Below, one piece after another: positions 56,135 through 64,000 of a stretch of 64,000 nt of DNA; the stretch's first letter is position 1; every line of letters begins with the position of its first letter. Under the pieces are notes generated by a model, which was not told where the DNA came from, searched no databases, and saw nothing but the letters and a program-made list of their open reading frames with translations. The translations under genes and the position numbers were made by a program. The stretch comes from CAZBDU01 sp964490725 (GTDB lineage: Bacteria > Spirochaetota > Spirochaetia > SZUA-6 > DRHE01), in assembly GCA_964490725.1 (NCBI GenBank), contig CAZBDU010000018.1, positions 1 through 64,000 of the forward strand. The letters run 5' to 3'.

Positions 56135-56758
56135 CGCCACTGAATGCAACTTCCGTCGTCTCCCAGCACCCACGAGATCGGCACCCCTCCGATGTGGTCG
56201 TAGAGAAACGTTTGCTTGTACTGCCCTCGCTCCGCCCCGATAGCTTCCATAGACGGCCAAATCCCGAGGTACTCGGCAACGCGGGCTGTCGGGACAACGG
56301 CTGCCAACACAAAAAAACCCATTCAGGCCGTGAACGGGGTCCTCGTCGTAGCCGAAGAGAACCCCGTAGCCGGCCGCCTCATCGCCGCTTTCCTTGGTCA
56401 AGGTGAAGCTGCGGTCCCAGCTCAATCCGGCGGCATGGTCGGTGCCGTTGCGGGCCCAGAGGGTGTAGCCGGCGCTGCTCCAGTAGGCCGGATCGTTGGT
56501 CTGGAAGATCCATGTCTTTCCCTGCGGGTCGTCGGGATCCGCAACGAACAGCTCGCTGTGCTCTTCGAATCCCGCAGGAGGGTCCGCGGGAGGGTCGAGG
56601 TTGCAGGCCGCCAGGGCCGCCAGCGCCAGGCCCCACAGCAGCACCTTCAGCCGAAGGCCGCGGGACGCAGGGCTGCCGGGAGCATCGAATGACACCGCCC
56701 GGCGGCGGCCGCCTCTCTGGCCTTCCGGAGGCCGGCGAAACGAAAAGTTGGAAACCAT
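56128..56758 (-). pseudogene. Lipoprotein of unknown function, split by a +1 frameshift in a homopolymer
   Basis: From ATG 56758 the frame gives a basic N-region, a hydrophobic stretch (VLLWGLALAALAAC) with a lipobox-like end, then FVADPDDPQGKTWIFQTNDP and SSAGYTLWARNG. At a run of seven T (plus-strand A at 56311-56317) the reading changes: one frame continues GFFCVG into noise, the other GFFVLAAVVPTARVAEYLG ending DDGSCIQWRL at 56128. Six T would keep it in frame. The fold is not recognised. It is either a recent mutation or a homopolymer sequencing error. Confidence 0.55.
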
Positions 56759-57270
56759 CCTCGATACCTCGCCTCTATCAGGGTTTTCACTTTTTCGTTC
56801 GTCTGCTGCGGCCTCACGGCCTCGGGTTGTCGGGGAAATGAGATTAGGGTAGGAGCCGGAGACAGAATCGTGGGCAAGTTGTGTCCATCAAAGGCGTTCA
56901 GGTCCGCACCTCCCCGCCGACTAAGTGAACACTTTTCTTTGATTCTGTTCTTGGATTGGCCGTTTCCGGTGGTGGATTGAAGCATAGCACGCGGGCGCAC
57001 CGATTTCAGGGTCTTCCAGGAAAAAAGTGATCTCCGGCCACGCCGGCCTGGGCAACGAGGCCTGCAAACGCAGCTTCAAGGTGGCATTCCGGCGTACCGC
57101 GGCGCTGCTGAACCATCGCGCCGAGCTCGACGACGGAGGTCAACGCATGGTGTGCCCATCGGGCGGAAGGCGCCTCCGGCGCCGAGAATCCCGGAATAGG
57201 CCCACCGGGTTATTCCCAGGTCTTGCAGGGGTGACTACGTTTCATGAAAACAGGAAAACCAGGAGGGACC
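56759..57270. other. Intergenic region with an IstB-like remnant
   Basis: The first 280 bases hold no gene I can see. They are AT-richer than the surroundings and contain short T and A runs. The second part contains the IstB-like remnant described separately, and the aldo/keto reductase ribosome binding site lies at its end. Confidence 0.45.
57042..57128 (+). mobile_element. Remnant of an IS21-family IstB helper ATPase
   Basis: The frame reads GLGNEACKRSFKVAFRRTAA then LLNHRAEL, which matches the segment after Walker A in IstB (ALGxEACRRGxxVRFxTAAxLVNEL). The Walker A before it and everything after it are missing. About 29 residues survive; this is weak but suggestive evidence of past IS21 activity in the broken-gene patch. 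Confidence 0.4.
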
Positions 57271-58095
57271 ATGGACCTGAAGAGCACCGTCACCCTGGCA
57301 GGGGGCGTGGAGATTCCCTGGGTGGGCTTCGGCGTGTTCCAGACGCCCCCCGGGGAGGTCACCTACCGCTCCGTGCTCACCGCCCTGGAGGCGGGCTACC
57401 GGGCGGTGGACACCGCCTCCTACTACCAGAACGAGGAGGACGTGGGGAGGGCGGTCCGGGACGGGGAGGTGCCGCGGGAGGAGATCTTCGTCACCACCAA
57501 GGTGTGGAACGAGGAGCAGGGCTACGAGAACACGCTGCAGGCGTTCCGGGCCAGCAAGAAGCGCCTGGGCCTGGAGGTGGTGGACCTGTACCTGGTGCAC
57601 TGGCCGGTGAAAGGAAAGTTTCTGGACACCTGGCGCGCCATGGAGAAGCTGCAGCGGGACGGGGAGGTGCGGGCCATCGGGGTGAGCAACTTCCTGGTCC
57701 ACCACCTGGAGGAGCTTCTGCAGCGCGCCGAGATCCGGCCTGCGATAAACCAGGTGGAGTTCCATCCCTTCCTGCTCCAGCCGGAGCTGATGGCCTTCTG
57801 CCGGCAGGCGAAGATCCAGCTGGAGGCGTGGAGCCCCCTCACCCGGGGCCGCTACCTGGACCACCCCGTGATCGCAGAGGTGGCCTCAGCCCGCGGTCGC
57901 TCGCCGGCGCAGGTGCTGCTTCGCTGGGACCTGCAGCACCGGGTGGTGACCCTGCCGCGCTCCACCAAGAAGGAGCACATCCTGGAGAACGCCCGCGTCT
58001 TCGACTTCGAGCTGTCCGCCGAGGAGATGAGGAAGCTGGACGGTCTGGATGAGGGCCGCCGGGTGGGGCCCCATCCCGACGAGTTCGTAGGCTGA
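57271..58095 (+). CDS. Aldo/keto reductase (AKR5-like)
   Basis: This NADPH-dependent oxidoreductase reduces aldehydes or ketones in the cytoplasm. The 274-residue product has the catalytic tetrad: Asp/Tyr in AVDTASYYQNEEDVGRA, Lys in TTKVW and His in YLVHWP. It also has the cofactor motif VTLPRSTKKEHILEN. ATG 57271 follows AGGAGGG and is preferred over 57244. It resembles 2,5-diketo-gluconate reductase-type enzymes; the substrate is unknown. A small gene follows 23 bases downstream, probably in the same transcript. Confidence 0.9.
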   Translation: MDLKSTVTLAGGVEIPWVGFGVFQTPPGEVTYRSVLTALEAGYRAVDTASYYQNEEDVGRAVRDGEVPREEIFVTTKVWNEEQGYENTLQAFRASKKRLGLEVVDLYLVHWPVKGKFLDTWRAMEKLQRDGEVRAIGVSNFLVHHLEELLQRAEIRPAINQVEFHPFLLQPELMAFCRQAKIQLEAWSPLTRGRYLDHPVIAEVASARGRSPAQVLLRWDLQHRVVTLPRSTKKEHILENARVFDFELSAEEMRKLDGLDEGRRVGPHPDEFVG

Positions 58096-58118
58096 AGGGC
58101 TCAAGGAGGGAGGATGCC

Positions 58119-58400
58119 ATGGGAGCGGATGTCACGATTCAGGTGAGCAGGCAGGCCGGGGGGACCTACCAGGTCACCGTGAGCGAAGGGGGCGGGAGCT
58201 CGCGGCACACCGTGGGGCTGGAGGAAGGCTACTACCGGAAGCTCACCGGCGGCTCGATTACCCCGGAGGAGCTGATCCGCCGCTCCTTCCGGTTCCTGCT
58301 GGAGCGGGAGCCCAAGGAGTCGATCCTCTCCCGCTTCGACCTGCCGGTGATCCAGCGCTACTTCCCCGAGTACGAGCGGAGCATCCGCACCTCGGACTGA
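58119..58400 (+). CDS. Small conserved-looking protein of unknown function
   Basis: The 93-residue product has a short beta-rich N-terminal half (VTIQVSRQAGGTYQVTVSEG) and a helical C-terminal half (SITPEELIRRSFRFLLEREP, SILSRFDLPVIQRYFPEYE). This pattern is seen in many small bacterial proteins annotated only as hypothetical. ATG follows AAGGAGGGAGG. Probably co-transcribed with the reductase. No metal or catalytic motif. Confidence 0.68.
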   Translation: MGADVTIQVSRQAGGTYQVTVSEGGGSSRHTVGLEEGYYRKLTGGSITPEELIRRSFRFLLEREPKESILSRFDLPVIQRYFPEYERSIRTSD

Positions 58401-58408
58401 GGCTGGAG

Positions 58409-58448
58409 AAAAAAGGGCCCGGCCTCCCGCGGGCGGAAAGCCGGGCCC
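58409..58448 (-). terminator. Rho-independent terminator
   Basis: On the minus strand GGGCCCGGC pairs perfectly with GCCGGGCCC (nine base pairs, 16-base loop) and is followed by six T (58414-58409). It ends transcripts of the membrane-protein gene at 58473. The hairpin may also end transcripts coming from the plus-strand small gene at 58119. Confidence 0.85.
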
Positions 58449-58472
58449 CTCGAATCTGCTTCGTTTGCCCCG

Positions 58473-58967
58473 TCAGTAGCTCAGACGGAAGGATACCCCC
58501 GTGGCCAGCTGGCCGCCCGGAGTCACCGTCACTGCCGGAGCGAAGGCAATCTTGCCCTGCTCGCGCTGTTCCTTGACCACGCCGAACAGGTCGATGATCT
58601 CCCAGATCTTGAACCCGGTAAGGGCAAGACCCCCGATGATCGCCAGGCCGCCTCCGATGTAGAGTCCCGCGGGCGGTCCGCTCACGGTGGTGCCGGTGTA
58701 CAGGCCCGTGAGCCCGCTGGTAATCCAGCTGCTCGCCGCGGCTGCGTAGATGATGTATCCCACGATTATCCCGGCCGTGGCGCTGCCTTCCATGACGAGA
58801 AACGGCACGGCCATGCTGTCCTGCAGGTAGAAGTGGCCAGTGCCGAAACCCAGCAGGATGCCGAGCAGGTAGGCGGGCGTGGCGCTCTTCTGCTGCGCGA
58901 AGGCGCTCATGCTGACCACCGCCAGCAGCAGCACGAGCACGACGAGGACTCTTGCAGATCTGGGCAT
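58473..58967 (-). CDS. Small exported/membrane protein, P13-porin-like
   Basis: The 164-residue product from ATG 58967 (seven bases after GGGAGG) has a signal peptide ending SAFAQ, then Gly-rich hydrophobic stretches (LLGILLGFGTGHFYLQDSM, GIIVGYIIYA, GGGLAIIGGLALTGFKIWEI). It ends in an outer-membrane-like terminal strand (VSFRLSY, with aromatic last residue). The layout recalls spirochaetal P13-type proteins, but identity is not certain. The frame continues upstream to 59075 without similarity. It has its own terminator. Confidence 0.6.
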   Translation of the reverse strand: MPRSARVLVVLVLLLAVVSMSAFAQQKSATPAYLLGILLGFGTGHFYLQDSMAVPFLVMEGSATAGIIVGYIIYAAAASSWITSGLTGLYTGTTVSGPPAGLYIGGGLAIIGGLALTGFKIWEIIDLFGVVKEQREQGKIAFAPAVTVTPGGQLATGVSFRLSY

Positions 58968-59159
58968 ACTGAAACCTCCCTCTGGTAGTATCGCGATGTA
59001 GTCAAATGTGGCGCATGTCGCCGCCCTTTTCAACCGGAAATTTCTTTTTTTTCCGGCCGGCTGCCTTTCCGGCAAGCGGAGTTGTCTCCAGACGCCCGCA
59101 GAAACCCTCGCCGGCTTCGTCGGGGCGGCGACCCCGCAGCCCGGGCGTGCATCGCCCGA

Positions 59160-59576
59160 TCAGGAGGCTGCCGTTCGGGCGATGATCCCCTCGGTGAACG
59201 CCACCAGGTCGTCGAGGCCCTTTTCGATCACAGATTCTACGACACGGATATCCACCAGCTGGTATTCGTGAATGACGGTGTCCCTGAACCCCACCATCTT
59301 CTTCAACTTGAGAGCGAGCTCCCGCGAAATGATCCGGGCTCTGGCCAGCAGCTCGAAGCTCTCGGCGCTGTCGGTGGGAATGCCCATCCTGGAGGCCCTG
59401 ATTACGTGGTTGGCGAGATCGATGGCCTGCTCACAGGCGCGGGTGACATTCAGGAGCGCCGCGTCCTGGTGGGTGTAGTCGTCGGCGAAGTGTCCACCCG
59501 CCGCCCGATACTCCTCCCGCGCCCGCTTCACGCATCGCTGGATGCTCTGCACCTTGTTGAGCACCACGTCGTTCAT
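59160..59576 (-). CDS. hepT: HepT-like HEPN ribonuclease toxin
   Basis: HepT toxins are HEPN-fold RNases paired with MNT nucleotidyltransferase antitoxins. The 138-residue helical product shows the catalytic Arg98-x4-His103-x-Tyr105 motif (FRDTVIHEY) complete, so it should be active. ATG 59576 overlaps the stop of the upstream MNT gene by four bases (ATGA), as is common in such pairs. In the known MntA/HepT systems the antitoxin AMPylates the Tyr of this motif; here the partner lacks its catalytic part. Confidence 0.83.
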   Translation of the reverse strand: MNDVVLNKVQSIQRCVKRAREEYRAAGGHFADDYTHQDAALLNVTRACEQAIDLANHVIRASRMGIPTDSAESFELLARARIISRELALKLKKMVGFRDTVIHEYQLVDIRVVESVIEKGLDDLVAFTEGIIARTAAS

Positions 59577-59866
59577 ACGGGGTACGCCCTGCGCGTTCTG
59601 TGAAACTCGTTCAGGATCTCCCGGCGCTCTTCCTTGAGCTTGCCGTACAGGGAGAGCACCATCATCTCGTACCCGTCGATCTCGACGAGATCTCCGGCGA
59701 ACACTCGTATCCCTGTTGCGACGACCTCCTTCTGGAGAACGATGGGCCCGAGCCGTGCGTTTACCAGATCCGCGGGCCGTCCGAGGGCCTCTTCGAGCTC
59801 GAAGCGGACCTCCGCCAGCGCCAGGGAGCCCAGGGCCCTGGCACGGCGGTGCGGCAGGTCTTTCAT
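59573..59866 (-). CDS. Truncated MNT-domain nucleotidyltransferase (HepT antitoxin partner)
   Basis: The 97-residue product covers only the C-terminal half of an MNT protein: FELEEALGRPADLVNARLGP and VLQKEVVATGIRVFAGD. The catalytic GSX10DXD motif that should lie upstream is absent, and an in-frame TAA lies 27-45 bases before the start, so it cannot be recovered by moving the start. Either it is a degraded antitoxin or a noncatalytic one that neutralises the toxin by binding. The following helix (VLSLYGKLKEERREILNEFH) is an extension after the MNT fold. Confidence 0.65.
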   Translation of the reverse strand: MKDLPHRRARALGSLALAEVRFELEEALGRPADLVNARLGPIVLQKEVVATGIRVFAGDLVEIDGYEMMVLSLYGKLKEERREILNEFHRTRRAYPV

Positions 59867-60099
59867 CGCGATGCCCCTGGAGTCATGATACTTCGGCTGC
59901 GGGTTTTACTGCAACTCGGCACGGCGGAGCTCCGCGAACTCCTCACCATGGCGACCGCGCGGCTGCGCTGCATCCCGGCCGGAGGACCATCCCTGCCGCC
60001 TGTGAGCCCGCGGTGGGGCGCCGCCCTTCCTCATGTGGAAAGCAGGCACGGGTCATGCTATGCTTGGCGCGCAGACCGGGGTTGCCTGGAGGGCTGGAG

Positions 60100-60840
60100 A
60101 TGAAGAAGGAAGCCTGGGGAAGGACGCTGCTCGGCCTCATCGCGGCCGCGGCCGCTTTGAGCGGATGCGTGATGAATCGGCTGAGTGACAAACCGCAGAC
60201 CATCACCCTGAACCGGACGCTGCAGGGTGCGCCGGTGCGCCTGGAGGTCGAGCCGGGCAACGAGTGGAGCCGGCGCATGCGGGCCGGTCCGTTCATCTTC
60301 AACGTTCTGCCGCAGATCGCGATCTGGGCCGAGGACGGGCAGGGCCGCCTGCTGGAAACGGTCTACGTCACCGGCGCCGGCAGGAAGGGGTTCCGCCACG
60401 CGGGGAAGAAGCAGAAGGGGGCCCTCTTCTACGAGGAATGCTTCCCGGTCTGGGCCTCGCGCCTCAAGGCGGCCGGGGGGACGCTGCCCGGCCCGGACAA
60501 TCCCTACCCCGATACCGTCACCTCGGCTACCCCCACCAACGCGTTCACCCTGCTCACCAGCCTGCCGCTCCCGGCTGCATCCTTTTCGCTGTACCTGGAG
60601 ATCAACAAGTCCGGCGACACCAACCGCACCTACACGCAGGAGAACAACGACTGGGCCGGGCAGCCCTCGTTGATCTACCGGGCGGTCATCGACCAACCCC
60701 GAAGGGGAGGCAGCCATACCATGGAGCTGATCGGGCACGGCGGCCGCATCGGCGAGGCTCCGGCCGTTCATCCGGATCTCTCGGGATTCGACACCGCCCT
60801 GGAGCAGGTGCGCCGGATCAGCGTTCGCTTCGAAGAGTGA
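60100..60840 (+). CDS. Lipoprotein, DUF2271-like
   Basis: The 246-residue product has a lipoprotein signal (MKKEAWGRTLLGLIAAAAAL then SGC). The mature part has strands such as PQIAIWAEDGQGRLLETVYV, LFYEECFPVWASRL and FSLYLEINKSGDTN, and GQPSLIYRAVID, which resemble DUF2271 proteins found near flavin-transfer and thiamine-lipoprotein systems. ATG follows GGAGGGCTGGAG. The frame continues upstream without similarity. It is 56 bases before the LuxR-type regulator. Confidence 0.65.
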   Translation: MKKEAWGRTLLGLIAAAAALSGCVMNRLSDKPQTITLNRTLQGAPVRLEVEPGNEWSRRMRAGPFIFNVLPQIAIWAEDGQGRLLETVYVTGAGRKGFRHAGKKQKGALFYEECFPVWASRLKAAGGTLPGPDNPYPDTVTSATPTNAFTLLTSLPLPAASFSLYLEINKSGDTNRTYTQENNDWAGQPSLIYRAVIDQPRRGGSHTMELIGHGGRIGEAPAVHPDLSGFDTALEQVRRISVRFEE

Positions 60841-60896
60841 GGGTTGCCGCCCGTTCGGGATCTGTATTGGATTTGGGCTGATTCTGTGTCAGAATC

Positions 60897-63578
60897 GTGC
60901 CCGTGGTCGTACCGCTTCTGGGAACCAAGCTCCACAAGCCGGGGCCGCGTCTCGACCAGATCGTGCGCGCACGCCTGCACCGGAAGCTGGACGCCGGACT
61001 GAGCAGGCAGCACTCCCTGGCGCTGGTGAGCGCCCCGGCCGGCTACGGAAAGACCACCCTGGTGGCCGGCTGGCTGGGCCGAATCGACAGGGCCTCCTGC
61101 TGGCTGTCCCTCGACCGGGAGGACAACGATCTCACCAGGTTCTTCGAATACCTGGTGGGCGCCGTCCGCCAGCTCGAGCCGGGCTTCGGCCTTGCGGTCT
61201 CCAATCTCCTGAGATCCGTCTCGCCCCCGCCGCCGGAGCTGCTGGCCTCCATCGCCATCAACGAGCTGCTGGCTCTGCACCGGGAGCTCGTGCTGGTGCT
61301 GGACGACTACCATTCGATTCATGAGGAGAGCATCCACAGGTCCGTAGAGCGCTTTCTGCAGAACCGGCTTCCGGGAGTCCAGCTGGTGCTGGTGACCAGG
61401 GAGGACCCACCTCTTCCGCTCACGCGGCTGCGGGCGCGGGGCCAGATGACGGAGATTCGCGCCGCGGACCTGCGCTTCAGCGTGGAGGAAGCGGGCCAGT
61501 TCTTCCGCGGGCCCATGGAGCTGAACGTGGAGGCGGAGCAGATCGGCGCTCTGCAGGCCTGTACCGAGGGGTGGGTGGCCGGCATGCAGCTGGCCGGATT
61601 GTCCCTCAAGGACAGGGATAGGGACCAGGTGGAGCGCTTCCTGAAGGAGTTCAGCGGCGGCCACCGGCACGTGATGGACTACCTGGCGAACGAGGTGTTC
61701 CTCCTTCAGAGTGAGCCGATGCGGGACTTCCTGCTGAAGACCTCCATTCTGGATCGCCTGAGCGCACCGCTCTGCGACGCCCTCACCGGAAGAGACGACG
61801 CTCAGACCGTCCTCAGGGAGCTGGAGCAGACCAATCTGTTCCTCTTTCCGCTGGACGACCACCGCCGCTGGTACCGCTATCACCGGCTGTTCGGCGACTT
61901 CCTCAGGTCCGGGCTGGATTCGCAGGCCGCCGCGGTCCTGCACCGGAAGGCCGCCGCCTGGTACAGGAGCAACGACCTGCTGGAAGAGGCGATCAGGCAC
62001 GCCCTCCTGGCGGGCGAGGTGGCCGAGGCGGCCGGCATGATCGGCGCCGTCGCAGAATCCGTCTTTCAAAGCGGATATCTTACCACCCTGCAGGGATGGC
62101 TGGCCGGGCTGCCGGAGGAGCTCATCCGGAGCGACGGGGCGCTGGCCACCGCCAGATGTCTGACTCTGTTCTTCACGGGACAGCGGGAGGCCACCGAATC
62201 GTACCTGGACTCAGCGGAAGCCTCCTATCGCCGGGACGGCAACCGGCCCGGCCTGGGCAAGGTGCTCACCATGCGCAGCCAGCAGCTGATAGCCCGCAGC
62301 GGGGGCGGCGGCCGGGAGATCGCCGGGGCGGTGCTGGATCTGTCGAGCCGCGCCCTGGAGCTCCTGGATCCGCAGGACCACCTGTACGTGGGATTCTCCC
62401 TGATCATCAGCGGGAACGCCCGCTCCTGGCTGGGGGATCAGGAGACGGCCGAAAGCTGCATCGAGGAAGCCCTGCAGCTCGGGGAGAGAGCCGATCGGCC
62501 TGCGGTGGTCATCGCGGCACTGTCGGACCTGGTCAACCTGCTGGTGCGTCAGGGCAGGAGGAGCGCGGCCGAGCGTATCTGCGGCGAGGCGATCTCCAAG
62601 TACCGCGACGCCGGGGACCGGCCGCTGCCCATCGCCGCGATCCCGCTCCTTCATCTGGGAGCTCTGGAGTACGCCGCCAACCGCCTGACGGCGGCGGAGG
62701 AGCACCTGGAGGAAGGCATCGACTTCTGCCGGCGCTACGGCTGGTTCACCCTGGCTCTGATCGGTCAACTGAACCTGTCCTCCGTGTACTTCGCCCGCGG
62801 CGAGGCCGAAAGGGCGCTGCAGCTGGTTCGCCGGACCCGGCAGCAGGCTCGCGAGAACAACTGCGCCTACGAGCACGCTCAGAGCCTGATGACCGAGGCC
62901 GAGCTCAACCTGAGAATGAACCGTCTGGAGGCGGCCCGGGAGTGGGTGGATTCCATCGACCTGGAGGCCGCTCTGTCCAACCTGTTCGAATGCTGCAGCG
63001 AGTGGCAGACCCTGGCCTGCGCGCGGTATCACCTGGCACGCAGGCAGCCGGACCGGGCTGCCCGCATCCTCGGCGTGCACCGGCGCTGGGCGGAGGCGAA
63101 CGGATTTCGGGGAAGCCTGATCACCAACAGCGTTCTGCAGTCACGACTGTCCCTGGCCGCCAGGCCGCGGAGCCTGGAGGCTCTGAGGCAGGCCGTGCAG
63201 CTGGCGGCGGAGGAAGACTACCGTCGGGTCTTCCTGGACGAGGGGCTTCCCCTGGCCGTGCTGCTCACCGAGCTGCTGCCCCAGCTGGAGGGCGAAGAAC
63301 GGCGGTTCGCGGAGAGCCTGCTTCTGGACGCCGGCAGGGACTACCGTCCGGCGAAGCACCGAGAGGCCCCAACGGGCCGCCTGTCCGAAGACCTGAGCGT
63401 TCGGGAGCGGGAGATCCTGAAGCTGATCGCCGACGGCCTGTCCAACCAGCAGATCGCGGATCGGACCTTCATCGCCCTGAGCACCGTCAAGACCCACGTC
63501 AACAACATTTACGGCAAGCTGGATGTCAGAAGACGCACCCAGGCCATCGCCAGGGCGAGGGAGTTGAGCCTGCTCTGA
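60897..63578 (+). CDS. MalT-like STAND-ATPase LuxR-family regulator
   Basis: The 893-residue protein has a STAND ATPase with Walker A SAPAGYGKTT (45-54) and Walker B LVLVLDDYH, then a winged-helix and tetratricopeptide-like helical region (about 330-800). A C-terminal LuxR helix-turn-helix follows (LSVREREILKLIADGLSNQQ, STVKTHVNNIYGKL). Such proteins oligomerise on ligand and ATP binding to activate transcription, as MalT does with maltotriose. GTG 60897 is the start. It precedes an MFS exporter gene by 145 bases, a likely target. The ligand is unknown. Confidence 0.88.
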   Translation: MPVVVPLLGTKLHKPGPRLDQIVRARLHRKLDAGLSRQHSLALVSAPAGYGKTTLVAGWLGRIDRASCWLSLDREDNDLTRFFEYLVGAVRQLEPGFGLAVSNLLRSVSPPPPELLASIAINELLALHRELVLVLDDYHSIHEESIHRSVERFLQNRLPGVQLVLVTREDPPLPLTRLRARGQMTEIRAADLRFSVEEAGQFFRGPMELNVEAEQIGALQACTEGWVAGMQLAGLSLKDRDRDQVERFLKEFSGGHRHVMDYLANEVFLLQSEPMRDFLLKTSILDRLSAPLCDALTGRDDAQTVLRELEQTNLFLFPLDDHRRWYRYHRLFGDFLRSGLDSQAAAVLHRKAAAWYRSNDLLEEAIRHALLAGEVAEAAGMIGAVAESVFQSGYLTTLQGWLAGLPEELIRSDGALATARCLTLFFTGQREATESYLDSAEASYRRDGNRPGLGKVLTMRSQQLIARSGGGGREIAGAVLDLSSRALELLDPQDHLYVGFSLIISGNARSWLGDQETAESCIEEALQLGERADRPAVVIAALSDLVNLLVRQGRRSAAERICGEAISKYRDAGDRPLPIAAIPLLHLGALEYAANRLTAAEEHLEEGIDFCRRYGWFTLALIGQLNLSSVYFARGEAERALQLVRRTRQQARENNCAYEHAQSLMTEAELNLRMNRLEAAREWVDSIDLEAALSNLFECCSEWQTLACARYHLARRQPDRAARILGVHRRWAEANGFRGSLITNSVLQSRLSLAARPRSLEALRQAVQLAAEEDYRRVFLDEGLPLAVLLTELLPQLEGEERRFAESLLLDAGRDYRPAKHREAPTGRLSEDLSVREREILKLIADGLSNQQIADRTFIALSTVKTHVNNIYGKLDVRRRTQAIARARELSLL

Positions 63579-63723
63579 GCCGGACCGCGCGCCCGGTCCC
63601 CGCAGCCGCGCCGCCTGATGCGTCTTTTCCGGCCTTTTCCACCCCCGTCTCCACCCTTTGGTCGAGGCCTCTCCACCCGCTTCCGCCCTATCTTTCCAGC
63701 ATCCAATCGACGAGGTGAACGGG

Positions 63724-64000
63724 ATGAGCACAACGGTTTTGACGGATCGACCCGGCGAAGGAAGCGCTCGGGGCCCGGCAGGGGGGCGCCTGTGGAACCG
63801 GAGCTTCCTGCTGCTCTGGCAGGGCCAGCTGGTTTCCGCCGTCGGCGACGTGGCCTACGAAATCGCCCTGGGATTCTGGATCCTGATCGCCACGGGCTCC
63901 ACCGGTCTCATGGGAGCGCTGATGGCCGCCTCGATGCTCCCCAGGATTGCCCTGGCGCCGGTGGCGGGAACCTGGGTGGACAGGAGCGACCGAAAGCGGC
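63724..64000 (+). CDS. MFS exporter, N-terminal part (3' end outside the window)
   Basis: The first 92 residues are visible: a soluble N-terminal tail (MSTTVLTDRPGEG...), then LWNRSFLLLWQGQLVSAVGD, a hallmark of the MFS_3 drug/siderophore exporters. The first membrane segments and the loop motif GTWVDRSDRKR follow. ATG follows GACGAGGTG. The gene continues past base 64000. Adjacent to a MalT-like activator, suggesting inducible export. Confidence 0.8.
   Translation, partial: MSTTVLTDRPGEGSARGPAGGRLWNRSFLLLWQGQLVSAVGDVAYEIALGFWILIATGSTGLMGALMAASMLPRIALAPVAGTWVDRSDRKR

Overview
The window is one 64 kb stretch of a very GC-rich bacterial chromosome, probably a draft or metagenome scaffold: a run of 10 N at 46518-46527 marks an assembly join. 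Two periplasmic binding proteins carry the 'GGQTE'/'GQKE' sequence just after the signal peptide, which is typical of spirochaetal ABC transporter binding proteins. A small membrane protein at 58473 also recalls spirochaetal outer-membrane proteins. I therefore read the host as a high-GC, anaerobic or facultative member of the Spirochaetota. This is inference; no rRNA or tRNA gene is present to test it.

Left part (1-12 kb): a lactate-racemase-family enzyme (larA), a frameshifted ferredoxin reductase, rlmN, a metallophosphoesterase, a histone-deacetylase-like amidohydrolase, a coupled pair (FMN-dependent 2-hydroxyacid oxidase and Asp/Glu-type racemase), a membrane sensor with no output domain, and an MFS carrier. 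From 12 to 15.1 kb there is a complete sugar-type ABC importer lacking only its ATPase. From 15.2 to 17.9 kb there is a cadmium/zinc-type efflux operon (ArsR repressor and P-type ATPase) with a readable promoter and operator. From 18.6 to 22.3 kb a ferritin-like gene stands divergent from an OmpR-type two-component pair, followed by a spondin-domain lipoprotein. The promoters of the two-component pair and of the lipoprotein share 11-bp-spaced direct repeats at the same distance from the -10. From 22.4 to 24.1 kb lie a frameshifted orphan binding protein and a decayed transketolase.

The centre (26.2-52.5 kb) is one run of 21 co-directional, mostly overlapping genes behind one strong promoter. 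It encodes two corrinoid-dependent methyltransferases without pyrrolysine (MttB-like and MtmB-like), their corrinoid protein, an ornithine cyclodeaminase homologue, a GntR regulator, a DapA-like aldolase, an ATP-dependent (N-methyl)hydantoinase pair, an opine dehydrogenase, a knotted-type carbamoyltransferase, a four-cluster ferredoxin with a tungsten-type aldehyde oxidoreductase and a MoaD-like protein, a two-gene xanthine-dehydrogenase-type enzyme, an SsnA-like aminohydrolase, a PreA-like dihydropyrimidine dehydrogenase module, and a BMP-family nucleoside-type ABC importer. The set resembles the anaerobic purine/urate cluster of enterobacteria (ygeW, hyuA, ygfK, ssnA, ygfM, xdhD) with a demethylation front end added. 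I propose that it imports and degrades an N-methylated purine, hydantoin or creatinine-like heterocycle.

Right part (52.6-64 kb): a patch of broken genes (fragments of a beta-helix protein, DUF2786, YdeI, a DNA methyltransferase, a frameshifted lipoprotein, an IstB remnant) surrounds an orphan phage/contractile-injection-type tail-tube (gp19) protein that carries a Sec signal peptide. Beyond it are an aldo/keto reductase, a porin-like protein with a clear terminator, a HepT toxin with a truncated nucleotidyltransferase partner, a lipoprotein, a MalT-like LuxR regulator, and the start of an MFS exporter that runs off the window.
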